Assembly: GCF_020740795.1 (NCBI RefSeq)
Contig: NC_067285.1
Span: 98,849,152 to 98,913,151 of the forward strand
Length of the DNA stretch: 64,000 nucleotides
Source of the DNA: Apus apus
Taxonomy: Eukaryota > Chordata > Aves > Apodiformes > Apodidae
Reading direction: 5' to 3'
The notes below the pieces were generated by a model. It was not told where the DNA came from. It worked only from the letters and a program-made list of their open reading frames with translations, and searched no databases. Positions 45,501 to 58,200 of the stretch are shown here, in pieces (the stretch's first letter is position 1; each line of letters starts with the position of its first letter). The position numbers were made by a program, and so were the translations under genes.

Positions 45501-48359
45501 TCAGATTGCATAACCCGCCACAGCATTTCATAATGGGTTGCAGAAGCCAGCCTACAGTTTGGGCTCTTGTTTGATTCCAGTGAAATCTAGGCAATTTACA
45601 GGAAAGTGGGAATTAGTGAGGTATATGCTATGGTATTAGCTGAGAAGCTGCTGCAAATAGTATTGATAATACTATTTTTGTATGTCATATTAAGATAGTA
45701 ACAAATTATTTGAAAGTTGTAGTATTAAACAAAGTTTACATTTTTAGACTAAATTTTTTTCAGTTGCTTAAACTTTTTTTTTTTTAGTGTAAGAAGGCAA
45801 TGACTAGAAATGCAACTATTTTAGGCCCCAAACTTAAATTACATCACTTGATGTAGTTTATTATAGAATAGTATTCTACCATTCCTGCTTAAAAGCTTTA
45901 CTGTATTAAATTTCCAGTTGTATTAATGGAAATCTTCTGCATAAATCTCATGTGTCCAAGATGCTGTTATGTTTCTTTCATTATTGATGATGTGTAGGAT
46001 TTGTAGGTTATAATGCTCTCCTTTTCATTCATTTATTGTCCAGCCATGTGATGTACTGTTTTGTATTTAAAAATCAGTTATGTAAAGTGTTAGGTGTACA
46101 CCCAGAACAATTCATTTCTCTATTAAAGTTACCCATGTAGCTTTACGATTGGGCTAAAATGTTGGGGGTTTTTTTACAGCTTTTTCTTTGCATTCTTGTC
46201 ATGACTGTACCTAGCTAGCATGTATGGCAAAGTCAAACTGTAACAAATGTTACACTCTGTGATCTTTATTCAGGATGTGCTAAATGTGTTCCTTACAACA
46301 TCAAATCTAATTGTTTCACCAAATTTTTAATGATTAACTTGTGTTTTATACATGTTAAATTATAAGCTTTTTAATGCGAGAGTCTTAGGCTTCCTGATTG
46401 TGCAGTGACATAATTTGTTTCAGACATCAGTTTGAGTTCTCCCAGAAGAGTCCACGATCCCCTGAGCTCCACCTTTGAGAAACTTGTCTTCAGTCTTATC
46501 CAAACCTGATTTTTATATACGTGTCTCTGGAGACAGTTTCATTAAGTCAGCTGTCTTCCTGTAGGCCATGTAATTTTACATAGTTACAGAAAAGTATTTT
46601 TGGTAAATAAATAGCAGTGTATGTATTTAGAAGATAGAAAATCTAGAAAACTCATAAGGAAGCCAAGAAAAATAGGGGGAAACACAAAGTTAATGATAAT
46701 GAGGAGTCAGAGAAATCCTAGTCATGCTATAGATTTGTTACTAACTGAAGATAATTAAATTGTTAATAATGGTACAGAAGATGTAGAAGTATTCAGTAAG
46801 AGTTCCTGTTCTGTACTTGGAAAGCCATGTGTTTGCATTCCATGAGGATAAGAAAGTACTTTTCAGGGCATAGGTAGTCACTAAAGGATAAACACTTTTA
46901 AAATTGCAGATAATTTGTACCAAACAGTCTTTAAAGAACTAGAAAGACATCTGGCATGCTGATATTTTTAAATAAATCTTTAAGTACTAGATAAAATTCA
47001 GAAGAGCAGAAGAGAGAAAATGTAAATATGAAAAAGAAAAAGGACAAACTGGATGAGGTAGTGTGTTTAGGTGGATGGGAAGCAGATACAGAAGCGTACA
47101 AGTCTTAAATTTTATTCTGCTCCATGTGTCAAAAGGTTCTATCACCTGGTAGTAGAAACTGAAATATTAATATTAGAAATAATTCTTAATAGGAGAAGTG
47201 ATTAAGCCATTGCAAAACAAACACAAGGAGAAGATGTGGATATTTCATGACTTGAAGTCCTGAGATCAAAATCATACACCTTTTTGGGATGTATATTTGA
47301 GTCACCTGTAGGTTAGGGATTCCTTATTAAAGTTGGTAGGTAAAGTGTACTACTGTACATTGCAGAGATCAAACCAGGGTCTCCAGTCACCTCTCCTGGG
47401 TTTAGCTTTAATAACACATTGAGCCTTTCCCCTGTATTTCAAGATGGAAAACAGATCTCAACATTATGTGTCTGTTTAATCTGAGGGTAATAAAGGGTAG
47501 AAAGTTTGTTTTAAAATAACTTTTGGATGAGGTTCTTCAATTATAATTTTTCTAATGTTTCTTGGCAGAGAAGAAAGTTTCTTTTCCTGATAACATATAA
47601 ATAAACGTATTTATGTATGCGCATATATATATTTATATATGCATTTCTTCACAGATAAAAAATAACACAGAAAAGAATTTTAAAAGAAAGAAGGCTTCCA
47701 GATAAAGTATTTCTGACTTTCTACAGGGAGCTATGGCATACAGGGCACTGAATAATACCTTACATGTAGGTTTCCCTTTAAAGTGGGGCATGTCTACTCA
47801 CTGGAACAGTTTCAGGAAAGATGATGGTGCTTTTGCCAAGTTACAGAGCACATCTGACAATCACCAAATAAATGTTAAATGATGGGGAAAAGGGATTATA
47901 TTATTTTAGTATAGGATAGGATAGGATCTGAAGAAGGGCTTGTTTGCCTGAAACCTTTCCTGATTTTCCAACCACACTGAATTTATTATGTGTATTAATA
48001 TGTTTCCTCATAGTGATATATACAGTAATAGATAATAAATGTAATACCTTTAATTGGTGGCAAATCAATTGGTTCTAAAAGGTATTATCAATTCTCACAA
48101 TCCTTGATTTAGGTCCTTAACATTTCTTGGTTACAGCAACTCTGCTCCTAAACAGATGTCCTGTAAGCATTAGAGTTCAAATAATGAGGTAAAATGTGTA
48201 GTATCTTACCGTGATCACATTCTAGTGTGAGAATATTAAATTCAGCAAATTGTTTCAAATATATCCTAGGTGGATATGTCCTTTACCTGCATTTTTTTGT
48301 CTGGTTTTGCCTTTTCTTTCATAATACAACTGTTCTCACTGGTTTATAAAATATCAAGG
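36533..48359. other. AT-rich intergenic desert
   Basis: About 11.8 kb holds no recognisable exon, CR1 or ERV. The open frames are all short (under about 90 codons) and AT-rich without family signatures. A (CCTG)n-type tract lies at 39441-39480. Patches such as 42040-42200 and 45360-45590 look less simple in composition but show nothing I can name. Confidence 0.5.
39441..39480 (+). repeat. (CCTG)n / (CATG) tetranucleotide microsatellite
   Basis: Ten interrupted tetranucleotides of the type cctg and catg, preceded by a (GTTT)n run near 39416-39431. Confidence 0.9.
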
Positions 48360-48600
48360 TCAAAGGGAGGTGAAGCTGAATGGTGCTGGGAATCTGAGAT
48401 GCAAATAAGTTTTAGCTAATCCATGTGATGCTCAGAGGCCATCTAGTTTCACAGGGCCATTAACATTCAGGGACGCTCATTAGCACTCAGGCGTCCAGTC
48501 AGTGTGCATTAGCCAAATGAGATGTGTTGATTAAAGTTACAAATTATGTGTTGAATATTTAGACTTTAAACCATGGTCACGTCACATTTATGAGAGTATA
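48360..48600. promoter_or_regulatory. Candidate homeodomain/POU-rich regulatory element
   Basis: The stretch has a perfect octamer ATGCAAAT (48399-48406), two CATTAGC copies (48478-48484 and 48507-48513), GCTAATCC nearby and further ATTA cores in DNA without repeats or CpG. This clustering resembles developmental enhancers. No experimental or comparative support is available here. Confidence 0.28.
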
Positions 48601-48967
48601 TTTTTATACTTCTGCGTTTTAAAAAATGTTGGCTCTTTCTAATCTTCAGTGGGTTTTTTTGCATGTGCAAATGTGTTTGCATATGTTTGTGTGTATGGGA
48701 GGAGAAAGAACTGAAAGCCTGAATGAAAGAGAAGGTGAGAAGTTAATGGAATTTAAGTATTTGTTGGTTTTGTTTTGAAAACTCTTTCTTACGGTTGGGA
48801 CTGCCACTACTCTGATGGTAAAGTACATTTGAAATAAGAATAAAAGCAGTAAAGAGAGTAGGAGGATTTTACCTTTTAATCTGTGTTATCCTTGTTACTG
48901 ATTTAGGAGAGGGAACTTACACTGTTTAGACATAAGTATCCCATTGTTTAATGGGACATAGGAACTA

Positions 48968-49009
48968 ACACTTGAAAAAAGTCTGGCTACACTTGAAAAA
49001 AGTCTGGCT
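48968..49009 (+). repeat. Perfect 21-bp tandem duplication
   Basis: The unit starting 'acacttgaaaaaag' is present twice with no mismatch (48968-48988 and 48989-49009), which suggests a recent slip or repair event. Confidence 0.95.
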
Positions 49010-52000
49010 CTTTCTTTAGGGGATAATCAGCATGTATTATCTGATAATATTTCAGAGCTTCATGTGAGATCTTGCTAAAACCAGGGGATTATGTGGAAAA
49101 CAATTATATATTAGTTTAGTGTCTGTATTATAAAACATTTTAATCACAATGTGTCATGCTCATATTACATGGGTCTATCTCATGTAAAGATAATAAACAA
49201 GGATACTGTACTTAACATTAGGCTATCAGCATTTTGGATAACATTAGTAAAATATATAATCTTTATTGTGCAATGTGCCTCACTGCAGATACACTAGGAT
49301 AGTTATCTTAAGCAAACATAGCATGCCACTCTAATCTCTAACAATACCAGTCTTCTGCCAAGATGCCATTGCTGCCAAGATAAGGTACATCAAGCTGGGC
49401 GTTTAATCAGATACATAGTTCATACCCTATAGTACAGAATTTTTTTCTGAGTATCTTGAGCTAAACCTTGTTTCTAATTGCTGTATAGAAAAGAGAAATG
49501 TAGTGTCTTACTAGCTAAATAACTGAAGTAACTAAGTATTTGCTAGTAGTTTTCACACAGCTTAAACTATGAGTGGCAAGTAAGGATGCTCTTCCAGTAG
49601 CTTACACGTTCTTATGTTTTGTAGTTCTATAGAAGGGTCTGGGAAGAGCAGTTATTATGCAGATGACTATATTAGATGAAAACAAGTTATGCAAGGCTGG
49701 TGTTGGGGAAGTGACTTATTTACAGGACTAGTAACAATGCAGTTTAGTTGTCTTTTTTTTCTCAGGAAAGTGTCTAATATCTGCAGCTGAGAAGGCTCAT
49801 GGAGGAGGAAGGAATAGTTCTGGGCATGTATTAGCAAAGAATTTATTATTTTTTCTGGGTCTGAAACAGATATTTGAATAGATACACTAAATCCAGACTT
49901 TGTTTTTAGGAGGAGAAAGATCTTGCAATGTTACTTGAAACAAAGGTCTTAGTGGGGAAAGCCTTGCTGTGGGTGCAGATCAACTTTAAACACAAGATAC
50001 TGTATTGAGAAACAGCATCACGTAACTTCTGGTTTTATTTTGTTATCATGTTGCCTTAAGAATTTTCTTAGTGGGTTAGATGGAAGTGCCAGCTCAATAT
50101 GAGATTTTGAGTCTGGTTGAGTGTCTTGTTTCTGGTAGTGGTGTCTCTGCTCCTGGGCAGATTACCACTTGGCAGTATCCATCAGTTCCTTGGGTAGCAT
50201 CAGGGAGTGGTGATCCCTGTCAAAAGTTCTCTGTTTAACATCCCTCTCCAGTTCTCTGGCTTTTCTACTTTTGAATCTTTGACCTCTTCCTTCATTTAAT
50301 TTGGTGTAGTCTGGCATAATGTGGTTTCTCCATTTTTTGTTCTGTAGCTCTCTTCTTCCTTGTAAGGAGTTTGAGTTTGGGAGAAATCAAAATTGGCAGG
50401 AAAGTGGGTAGGCTTTGAGATGTGATGATCAGAATGCAGGATGGTTAGTCCTGCAATCAGTATTCATATTTTGCATCTATGTGATGTTTCATCCTTGAAG
50501 TAGACTTTTACCTTCAGTTTTACAATGATAACAGAACCTGTTTCCTACTTGGTATCTTTTTCTTGGATCCTTCATTTAAAAATAATTCCCTGTTGGTGGG
50601 GTTGTTGCTTTTGTTTGGTTTTTTTCAGTCAGTTGTATCTTTCAGAGAAGACTGTTTGTTTCAAGCTAGCTTATTCCTGGGTTAGTCCAACAAAGATACC
50701 TGGCAACATTTGATGCTGAAAACAGAATTAGACACAGGAAGTACAGGGTAAGCCTGGTATTTTTCAGTTTGTCCTTCTGACCTGGAGATTACACATCAGA
50801 TTTAATAGCTGCCAATAGATTTCTCCCTTATTTATTAAAATGTAATTTCAGATCTATTTATATTTCTGAGTTCCATGACATCTACTGACACTGAGTTTCA
50901 TAGTTTGTTTTATATACTTCATACTACATTAAAAAAAAAATAAACATCTTTCCTATTGTTTTGAATCTTTAGTTTTGATTTTGCCTTTAAGACTTGTCAG
51001 CTTTTGCTTTATAGTTGTCTCTAAACACAAGGGAGAGTTATGATTCCTTCAGAAGAAATCATAGGTTGTTCTGTCAGACAATGACTATAGTCAAAGCCAT
51101 TAAAACAAAGACCTGTTTTAAATGAAATTGTTTATAATTATAAAGAGTAAGTGGTTTCCTTACTGCAGTAGGGTCTTTTGGACATTACTCTGAGTTATTT
51201 TCCAGCTAGTTACTAATAGCATTGACAAATCATGTCCTTATGAAGCTAAAACTTGTCTGTGAAATGGTAGTCCTTTCTGTACGTTGTAATTTGGAATCAA
51301 TCATTAAACAAAGAGCTAAACATTTGACCAGACTGACACTTCAGGTTCATTTAAAATCTTTGAAAGTTGATTTCTATCTTCATAGTCATTGGGATAAGCT
51401 TTGTGATTATTCCCAAATGAATGAGAACACACTGTGATGAACTCAAGAAGTGTTTTTTAACATATTTTTTAATTCCTAATTTGTGCTGTTACCAGACAGC
51501 AGAAGGCTTTATTTTCACAATAAATACACATGTGAATTGAGCATTAGATGTTTTTCTGTAAGAATTTCATTAGAAATAGTAGTCTTGTTTTACTTGAATT
51601 AATAGCACACATTCCCAGCACCAAGGAAGTCGTGAATTTTCAGCATATTTAAAAATATTTTTTTCTCTACCTAGATGTGATCCAGGCATTCTCCAGGGTG
51701 TACCAGTCTCAGTGAAGATTTCTGAGATGAGGAAATCTCAGGTTTGGGGTGAATTCCAGTTGTTACCCATCTTTGAACAGGGAGATTTGTCACTGATGCA
51801 GGGGAGCTCAGGTAAGCCCTGTTATGCTAACCAGGGTGCTGTTGTTTGGAGGAGGATTTTTGAAATCTGAGAATAAATAAAACTGTCCAAGTTTGCTTTC
51901 TGGAGCTTTCAAAAATCATTTGGGAAGTAAAACACATGATGAGTTTGTTTCTCTCCTGTTTGGTCACTTTTTATCATGTTTCAAATATACATAAACATTT

Positions 52001-54127
52001 CAAAGAAAAAAAAATCATAAAGGTCACAAGTGCTTTCATACTTGGGAGTTCTGAGAGGTGTATTTAAGCTCTGGCAGACTTTTAACCTTTTCTAACTTAC
52101 AATAAGTTTGCTATCCTTTAAAAACCCTTTGATTATATGGCTTTTGTTCCCCTGAAAGGGGGACAGGGCTGCCTGGTTACTCAAGCAGATGCCAGGCTTC
52201 TGATTTGCATTTGATGAAAGCCACTTGTGAAAGCAGAATCAATGCTCAGATTTACAAACAGCAAACGTGGGTATTGGCTTGTCATTTCTTCCTAGGTTGT
52301 TGTCCTATAAAGCTGCTCAAGTTCCTCTCTTCACAAGAACGTCTTCCTGCTATCCCTGCTGTCCATAAACATTATGTTAGATCGAGATGAAGGGTGAGTA
52401 ATTCTTTTTACTTCCTTTATCTGACTTTTTATTATTTAACAGCTTAAAAAGAAAAGAAAAACAAGGATGAAAATGCAGCCCTTTAGAAGAATGAATTTTA
52501 AGTTGATGAATCATAATAACCAAAGTGTCTGAAGGGGCCTAATTACAGAAAAACGGAGGCACAAGAGGGAGCTTTTTGTGGACAACAAAACAGTGCTCTA
52601 ATAATGTACTGAATACAGCATCAGCATTAATCCATGTGGTTATATCCAGGTAGACACTGGAAGAGAATGCATCAAGAAGAAAAACATAAATGAGTCTGAA
52701 AAACTTACATATCAACTCAAAGCTAGCAGGAAGAAAGTAATTATTTTGACTGAGGTTAACTGAGAGCAAAATGGCAGTGGCTGAACCAGTCTTTCTAAAA
52801 TAAGGGTGTTTTTGACTAGTCTAAGTGTAAAGTCTCACTGATTAATGTATAAGGAGTGTATATGTATGTTGAGGTGTACGTGTAGGAGTAAGAGAGTCAG
52901 CAAGGATGGGCTTTTGAAGCACAATCTGTTAGAGTCTTTTTATGCCATGAGATCAGCTGTTAAAGACTATATCAAGACCACTGCCCAGTAAGAAGAGCTG
53001 TGGATGTATCTTTTATCCTATTAAAGGCTGTCTATGCTTTTCATTTTGGGTATGTGGCATAGCATTATCATTTTGTGTGCAAGACAGCAGTTGAAAGAAA
53101 GTTGTCAATAATGTGAGCTAACAGAAGGACTACAGGAGAGGTGTTGCCATTTCCCTTTAATATCAATTTGAATTAATCTAACTTGCTTTGGCTTGGGTGT
53201 CCTACCTCATTCGGTATGCTCCATAAAACTCTATTCACTGTGATAAAACAGTCATCCTAACAGAAAAGCTGCAAGTTTCACATGTACCAGATAAAAAACA
53301 TTTTAATAGTGCAGTAGGTCAGATAGAAAACTCACCCACAAGCAATAGGGCCGAGTATAAATCTCAAGGTATTCAAGAGCTCATTCCTTTGTCTTGGCTA
53401 TTTCTGTTGTTCTGCACTGCACAGTGTGGTACAGTGCATGGGCTCATGAGCTAGATCTAAATGAGCTGTTGCAAATGTAACTGTTACTGTAGTGTAGGTG
53501 GGTGGTAAAGCACCTTTTGGGCTAAGTGAGCTTTCTCCCCCTGATACAGTTACTGTGCTCAGTACAAGATAAATCAGCTGTAGCAGATTTATAGCATAAC
53601 AGTGATGTCCAGTGTCAGATCAAGTTTGGCTGGTGCCAGTTTGGATATATTTGTATATGTAGAAAGTTTTAACAGACTTAAAAATGATCACCTTACTTGT
53701 GTCAACTCTCATTCTCAGTCTGTTTTCTGAAATCATATATGCATGTGCACAGAACATTTTTCAAATGTAATGTTGAGAGGTTATTTTTGTAGGTGAACAA
53801 ATATTTTAGTATGTTATAAAATTGCAATCAAAATGTTAGTTTGTACTCTTGGGTTTGTAGTGCAAATATTTCATGCATTTATGTTGCAAAATGATTTCCC
53901 ATTTTTAAAAAATATTATTGCTGAAATATCAGACAACCTCCCTTGAAAAATAATCAACAACATTTCCTCATTTAACGGCTACTTGCCACTTAATACTTAG
54001 GGAGATCAGGTAGGCTGTTGTTTGGGGTAGACATCCATATTTGGGACCTGAAGGTAGGAATACCTCCACAGAAATTTCAGGTATAAAGATTGCAATTTTG
54101 GGGTTTTTGGTTATTGTTTTGTTGGGT

Positions 54128-54151
54128 TTGTTTTGTTTTGTTTTGTTTTTT
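54128..54151 (+). repeat. (TTTTG)n microsatellite
   Basis: Four TTTTG units end in a T run. Confidence 0.9.
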
Positions 54152-55264
54152 AAATATGTAAAATAAGAAGCAATGTTGTGTTACTTGGTCACTTCTAGGC
54201 CTGGCTTTTAGTCACCAAGTATGATTCTGGTTTAAAACCTGACTGCAGGAATTAGGACATGAATTTGATTGGATCCATCATGTGAAAATTCATACTTTGA
54301 TTGTTTAATTTCAGAGAGTACAAGATGGAGTTTTCATCTTGAAGTCAAGTATTATGTATATATGTACTGCAATGCAGGAGTCCATGCTCTATTTTAATGA
54401 TGGCCAAGTGAAACCTGTAGTGAGAATTGTTCCAATGTGTGGAAATTTGACCAGTTATATGTCAATATAAATAGTTAATGTGAGTAACTGTTGTGAACCC
54501 TCTTGTCTCAAGGTGTTACTATTGCCTTCTCCCATGAGATTCCAATCTATTTGCGTTAATTTATTTGTGGATCAAATAATCCCCTGGCCAAACTATTCAT
54601 ACCTAGCCAGTTTTATGTTGTAGGCCGTCTGAAACAATATTCATGACCAAGTCTGGAATACCCTTGGTTAGCTGCAGGCAACAGGAAGCAAATAAAGGAA
54701 CAGTATTTCATGCAGATATATGGTCAGAAGACAGGGATGGTTGTGCAAGAAGACAGGGATAGGTATGAATACTTCCAGGCAGCCAGAATCTTTTCATACC
54801 AGTTCTCTGACAGTTCCCTGACAGTACTACAGCAGGTGTACCCTTCTTTTCCCTTTCTCTACCATCTTACAGTTGCACTGAGTAGCTGAACTTTCTTTTC
54901 AGTTAACAGATTCCGCTACAAACTTTACTCTTACAATTCTCTTCTGTTTCTGTCATTGACTCAAAGCTGAGTACTTCTTAATGAGTTCCCAAATTAGGTT
55001 TCTTTCTTGTTATTGTTTTGCATACTATGTGTGTGTCTCTTCCAGCCTTTATTGTTACAAGTTCAGGTCGCCCCTGCATGTGCCTCTTACCTGACAGCTC
55101 TTTTGTGACTTGATTCTTATGGACCAACTCTTCCCTGCACTTGAAAATAGACTCTCCTATTTTGGTACTGCCCACCTCACTTCCCCTTCAAGTCTCTTGT
55201 AAATCCTTTTCTCTCAGCTTACGACCCTTCACTGCATCTGCTCTGGTGCAATCCAGTTCTTAGT

Positions 55265-55280
55265 TGTGTGTGTGTGTGTG
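55265..55280 (+). repeat. (GT)8 microsatellite
   Basis: Eight uninterrupted GT dinucleotides. Confidence 0.9.
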
Positions 55281-58200
55281 AAAACAAAAGAAACAAACAC
55301 CTATAAGTATAAAGGAAAAAAGAATATTAAAGAGTCAGAACACCATCCTACAAATAAAAATTCTTCTAGAGTGATCTGGATGCTCCCTTATTCCATCATC
55401 AGTCATTATTTAATTGTCATTTTCTTACCAAGATTCCAAACTTTTCAGATTGGGGACCAGAGATTCTGAGTTGTCTGTAAAGTGCAATCTTATTCAGCAC
55501 ACTGTGGAAACCAACTAGCTTGTTTTGTTGGGAACCCAGTTGTTTGTCTGTGTATTCAGAAAGAGAGTTAGAGTTCATTTTCTGTGATCTCTTTTGTATT
55601 TCAGATGGAACAGATGGCTTAGCAAAATAAACATCTGCACGTGAACTGTAGAGTGTTAGTGTATTAGTCTGTGGCAATGTAAAGGGAGATCTGGATATCA
55701 ATACTTATCCATAAACTATTTCTGGGGTAAGATTAGCACAATTTTGGTTTAATACATAAACCATCAAGTGGAAATGTGCTGAGAACTAACAAGAGAAAGA
55801 AGAAAGCAATGTTTATTTCTGTGGCATCGTGGTTGGCCCTGTACTGTACAACACAGCTATAATATCTCTGCCATAAACAGGATTTCTTTTATAAGAAATA
55901 TTTTACTGTGAGCATTCCAATAAGCCAAGGCAAAGCAGAAGGGCACTCTATTACCTGCTGATCATCTGTTTTCCTTGCCTCTACTTTCTTTGATGCATAA
56001 AAATGCAATACAACTATCTGAAACATGCTAGTCATGGCATGAGGTGATATTTATGTGGTCATGCCCCAGACTTTCTGTTCTATTCAGTATTTGAGCTATG
56101 ACTTCTTTACTAAAATTGGACTTTTCAGTTTTACTTCAATTTTTCCACCTCTGGTTTAGGGAACAGTTCATCTAGCATGCAGATATTTCAGCTGGTCAGT
56201 TTTCTGTAGACCCCCTACTGTCACCACATTTTAAAAAGGTTCTTTTCTGTTTAATGCTGAATAACATAGGCAAGGTTTGCAAGGGAAGACAGTATCTTCT
56301 ATTAGACCAACTGGTGCCCTTACAGGCGGTATGAGTGAGACACTGGCAAGTGTTTGGATGCAGATGCTCTACTATAATGCATTCAGTAGTTATTCCCCAT
56401 TCCCTTATTCATTTCTCTGTGCAATGCCTGAGGTTTTGTCTTGCTATATCTGTTTTGTTTAACTAACATGTAGATGTATTGCAGAAGTTGTTACAATTTG
56501 ACATCTTGGTGAGGAGTAATTGATGCTTTTGACTCTTGGAAAATTGTTGGAGGCTATTTGCTCTTATTTGCTAGTTGGATGATGAAGAGGAAGTTATTTC
56601 CTTGTTCTAAAAACAATGGCAGGAACAGAAGGTTTGTTTTTTTCTTTCTCTCTCTTTTCTAGTGAATGTAACATGAACTCCTAGTCTTTTATCCAACAAA
56701 GATGACAATCTGCAAGCCTAGAGTCTTTACTTCTGCAATAGATTTATTAAAAGGATATAGATACACACAATGAGAAAAATTATTATCAGTGAAAATTAGG
56801 TAACTTTTATAACCTCAACTTTTATATTTTCAAGATAAAACCCCGTTGTGATAAATAGGGGAGATGAAACTTCTCAGAACTTGTTTTAGATTGTAGCATT
56901 TTGGATAAAATCCTGATTCTATAAAAGGCAAGAGCAGAGTGCCAGTTGACATTGATGAAGCTAGGAATTCCTTGGACCTTCAATTTCTAATGTACTTAAA
57001 GACCTATCTTAGTTACATATATATTTATGTGGGGACCCCAACAATGGAAAGTTTTATATGCTTGTTTAATGCCCGTATTTTGACCTGAACTTTAAACAGA
57101 AGCATAACAAGGCTTCTTTACAAGACTTAAGTTTTTACTGAGGTGGACGAAATTCAGAAGTTATTTTCATTGCAGACCTAGTACTACGTTTAATGTTAGT
57201 TGAGTCTGGTTGAGGAGCTTTATTTCAGTGGTTAGACCAAGATCCCAAGATTTCAGAAACTAGGAGGCCCCAATATCAAATCTAAAGATCTCAAGGGTTT
57301 TATTTGCACATAGAGTTCTATTTTGTTTAAATAAGATACGTTTGCTCTATTGCAGTAAATTGAAATTCTAAAGTGATGTTAACGCTGTTGTAATAAATCA
57401 GCCTTGCCTTGCAGTAGTGAAGAACACAGAACAAATTAGGGCATTAAAAAAAACTTCGATGTATTCATAATAGCAGAGCTGCCTGACTTCTTTAAATCTT
57501 TGATACTTCACTTATCTCCCATTTACCTTGGACTCAATTTCAGCTTTATCTAGTTCTTCTGCAACAGACACAAACTCCATTTGGCACTCTCCTCTAAATT
57601 CAGATTTCTGGACAAAACATATGTAACTTCAGTATCTGTGGTGATCCTGCTATTTCTTTTCCCTTCAGGTCTTTGAGAGAGCCGAGTGCTAAACTAACAG
57701 AAAAAAAGGAGTAAATGAATGAAAGTCAATTTTAGTGCACTAAGCATACCTAGTATTCATTTTCAAAACTCTTTTTCTGTTTCTGATTAAAGCTACCCAG
57801 CCAAACCTGTTTGTTTTAATTCTGTATTCAAAGGACAAATTAAAAACATACAAGTCATTCTTAATGGATGCTGTACAAAATTGAAGTCAGCATTAGAAAG
57901 AATAAGAGCCATGAAATTAAGGACTTGGAAAGCAGTACAGCATGCTAAGGCACTCATTCAGGCACATAAAGTACTTTTCTTTAAACCTTAACAAGTAAAG
58001 CTGGAATCTGTCTCAAATTTTTCTTAAGTCAGATTTTTCCTTCTTTAGCTGTTCTTGACTAAATTACATTAAACAATTGCATTGCTTGTGTGTCACATGG
58101 CTGCAATGTTAGGAGGCACTTATGTTCTATAATAAATAAATAGCACAAAAAGAACTTCCAGTTTTGCTTGAGGTTGTAAGTGTCTCCCTCTTCCTCAACT

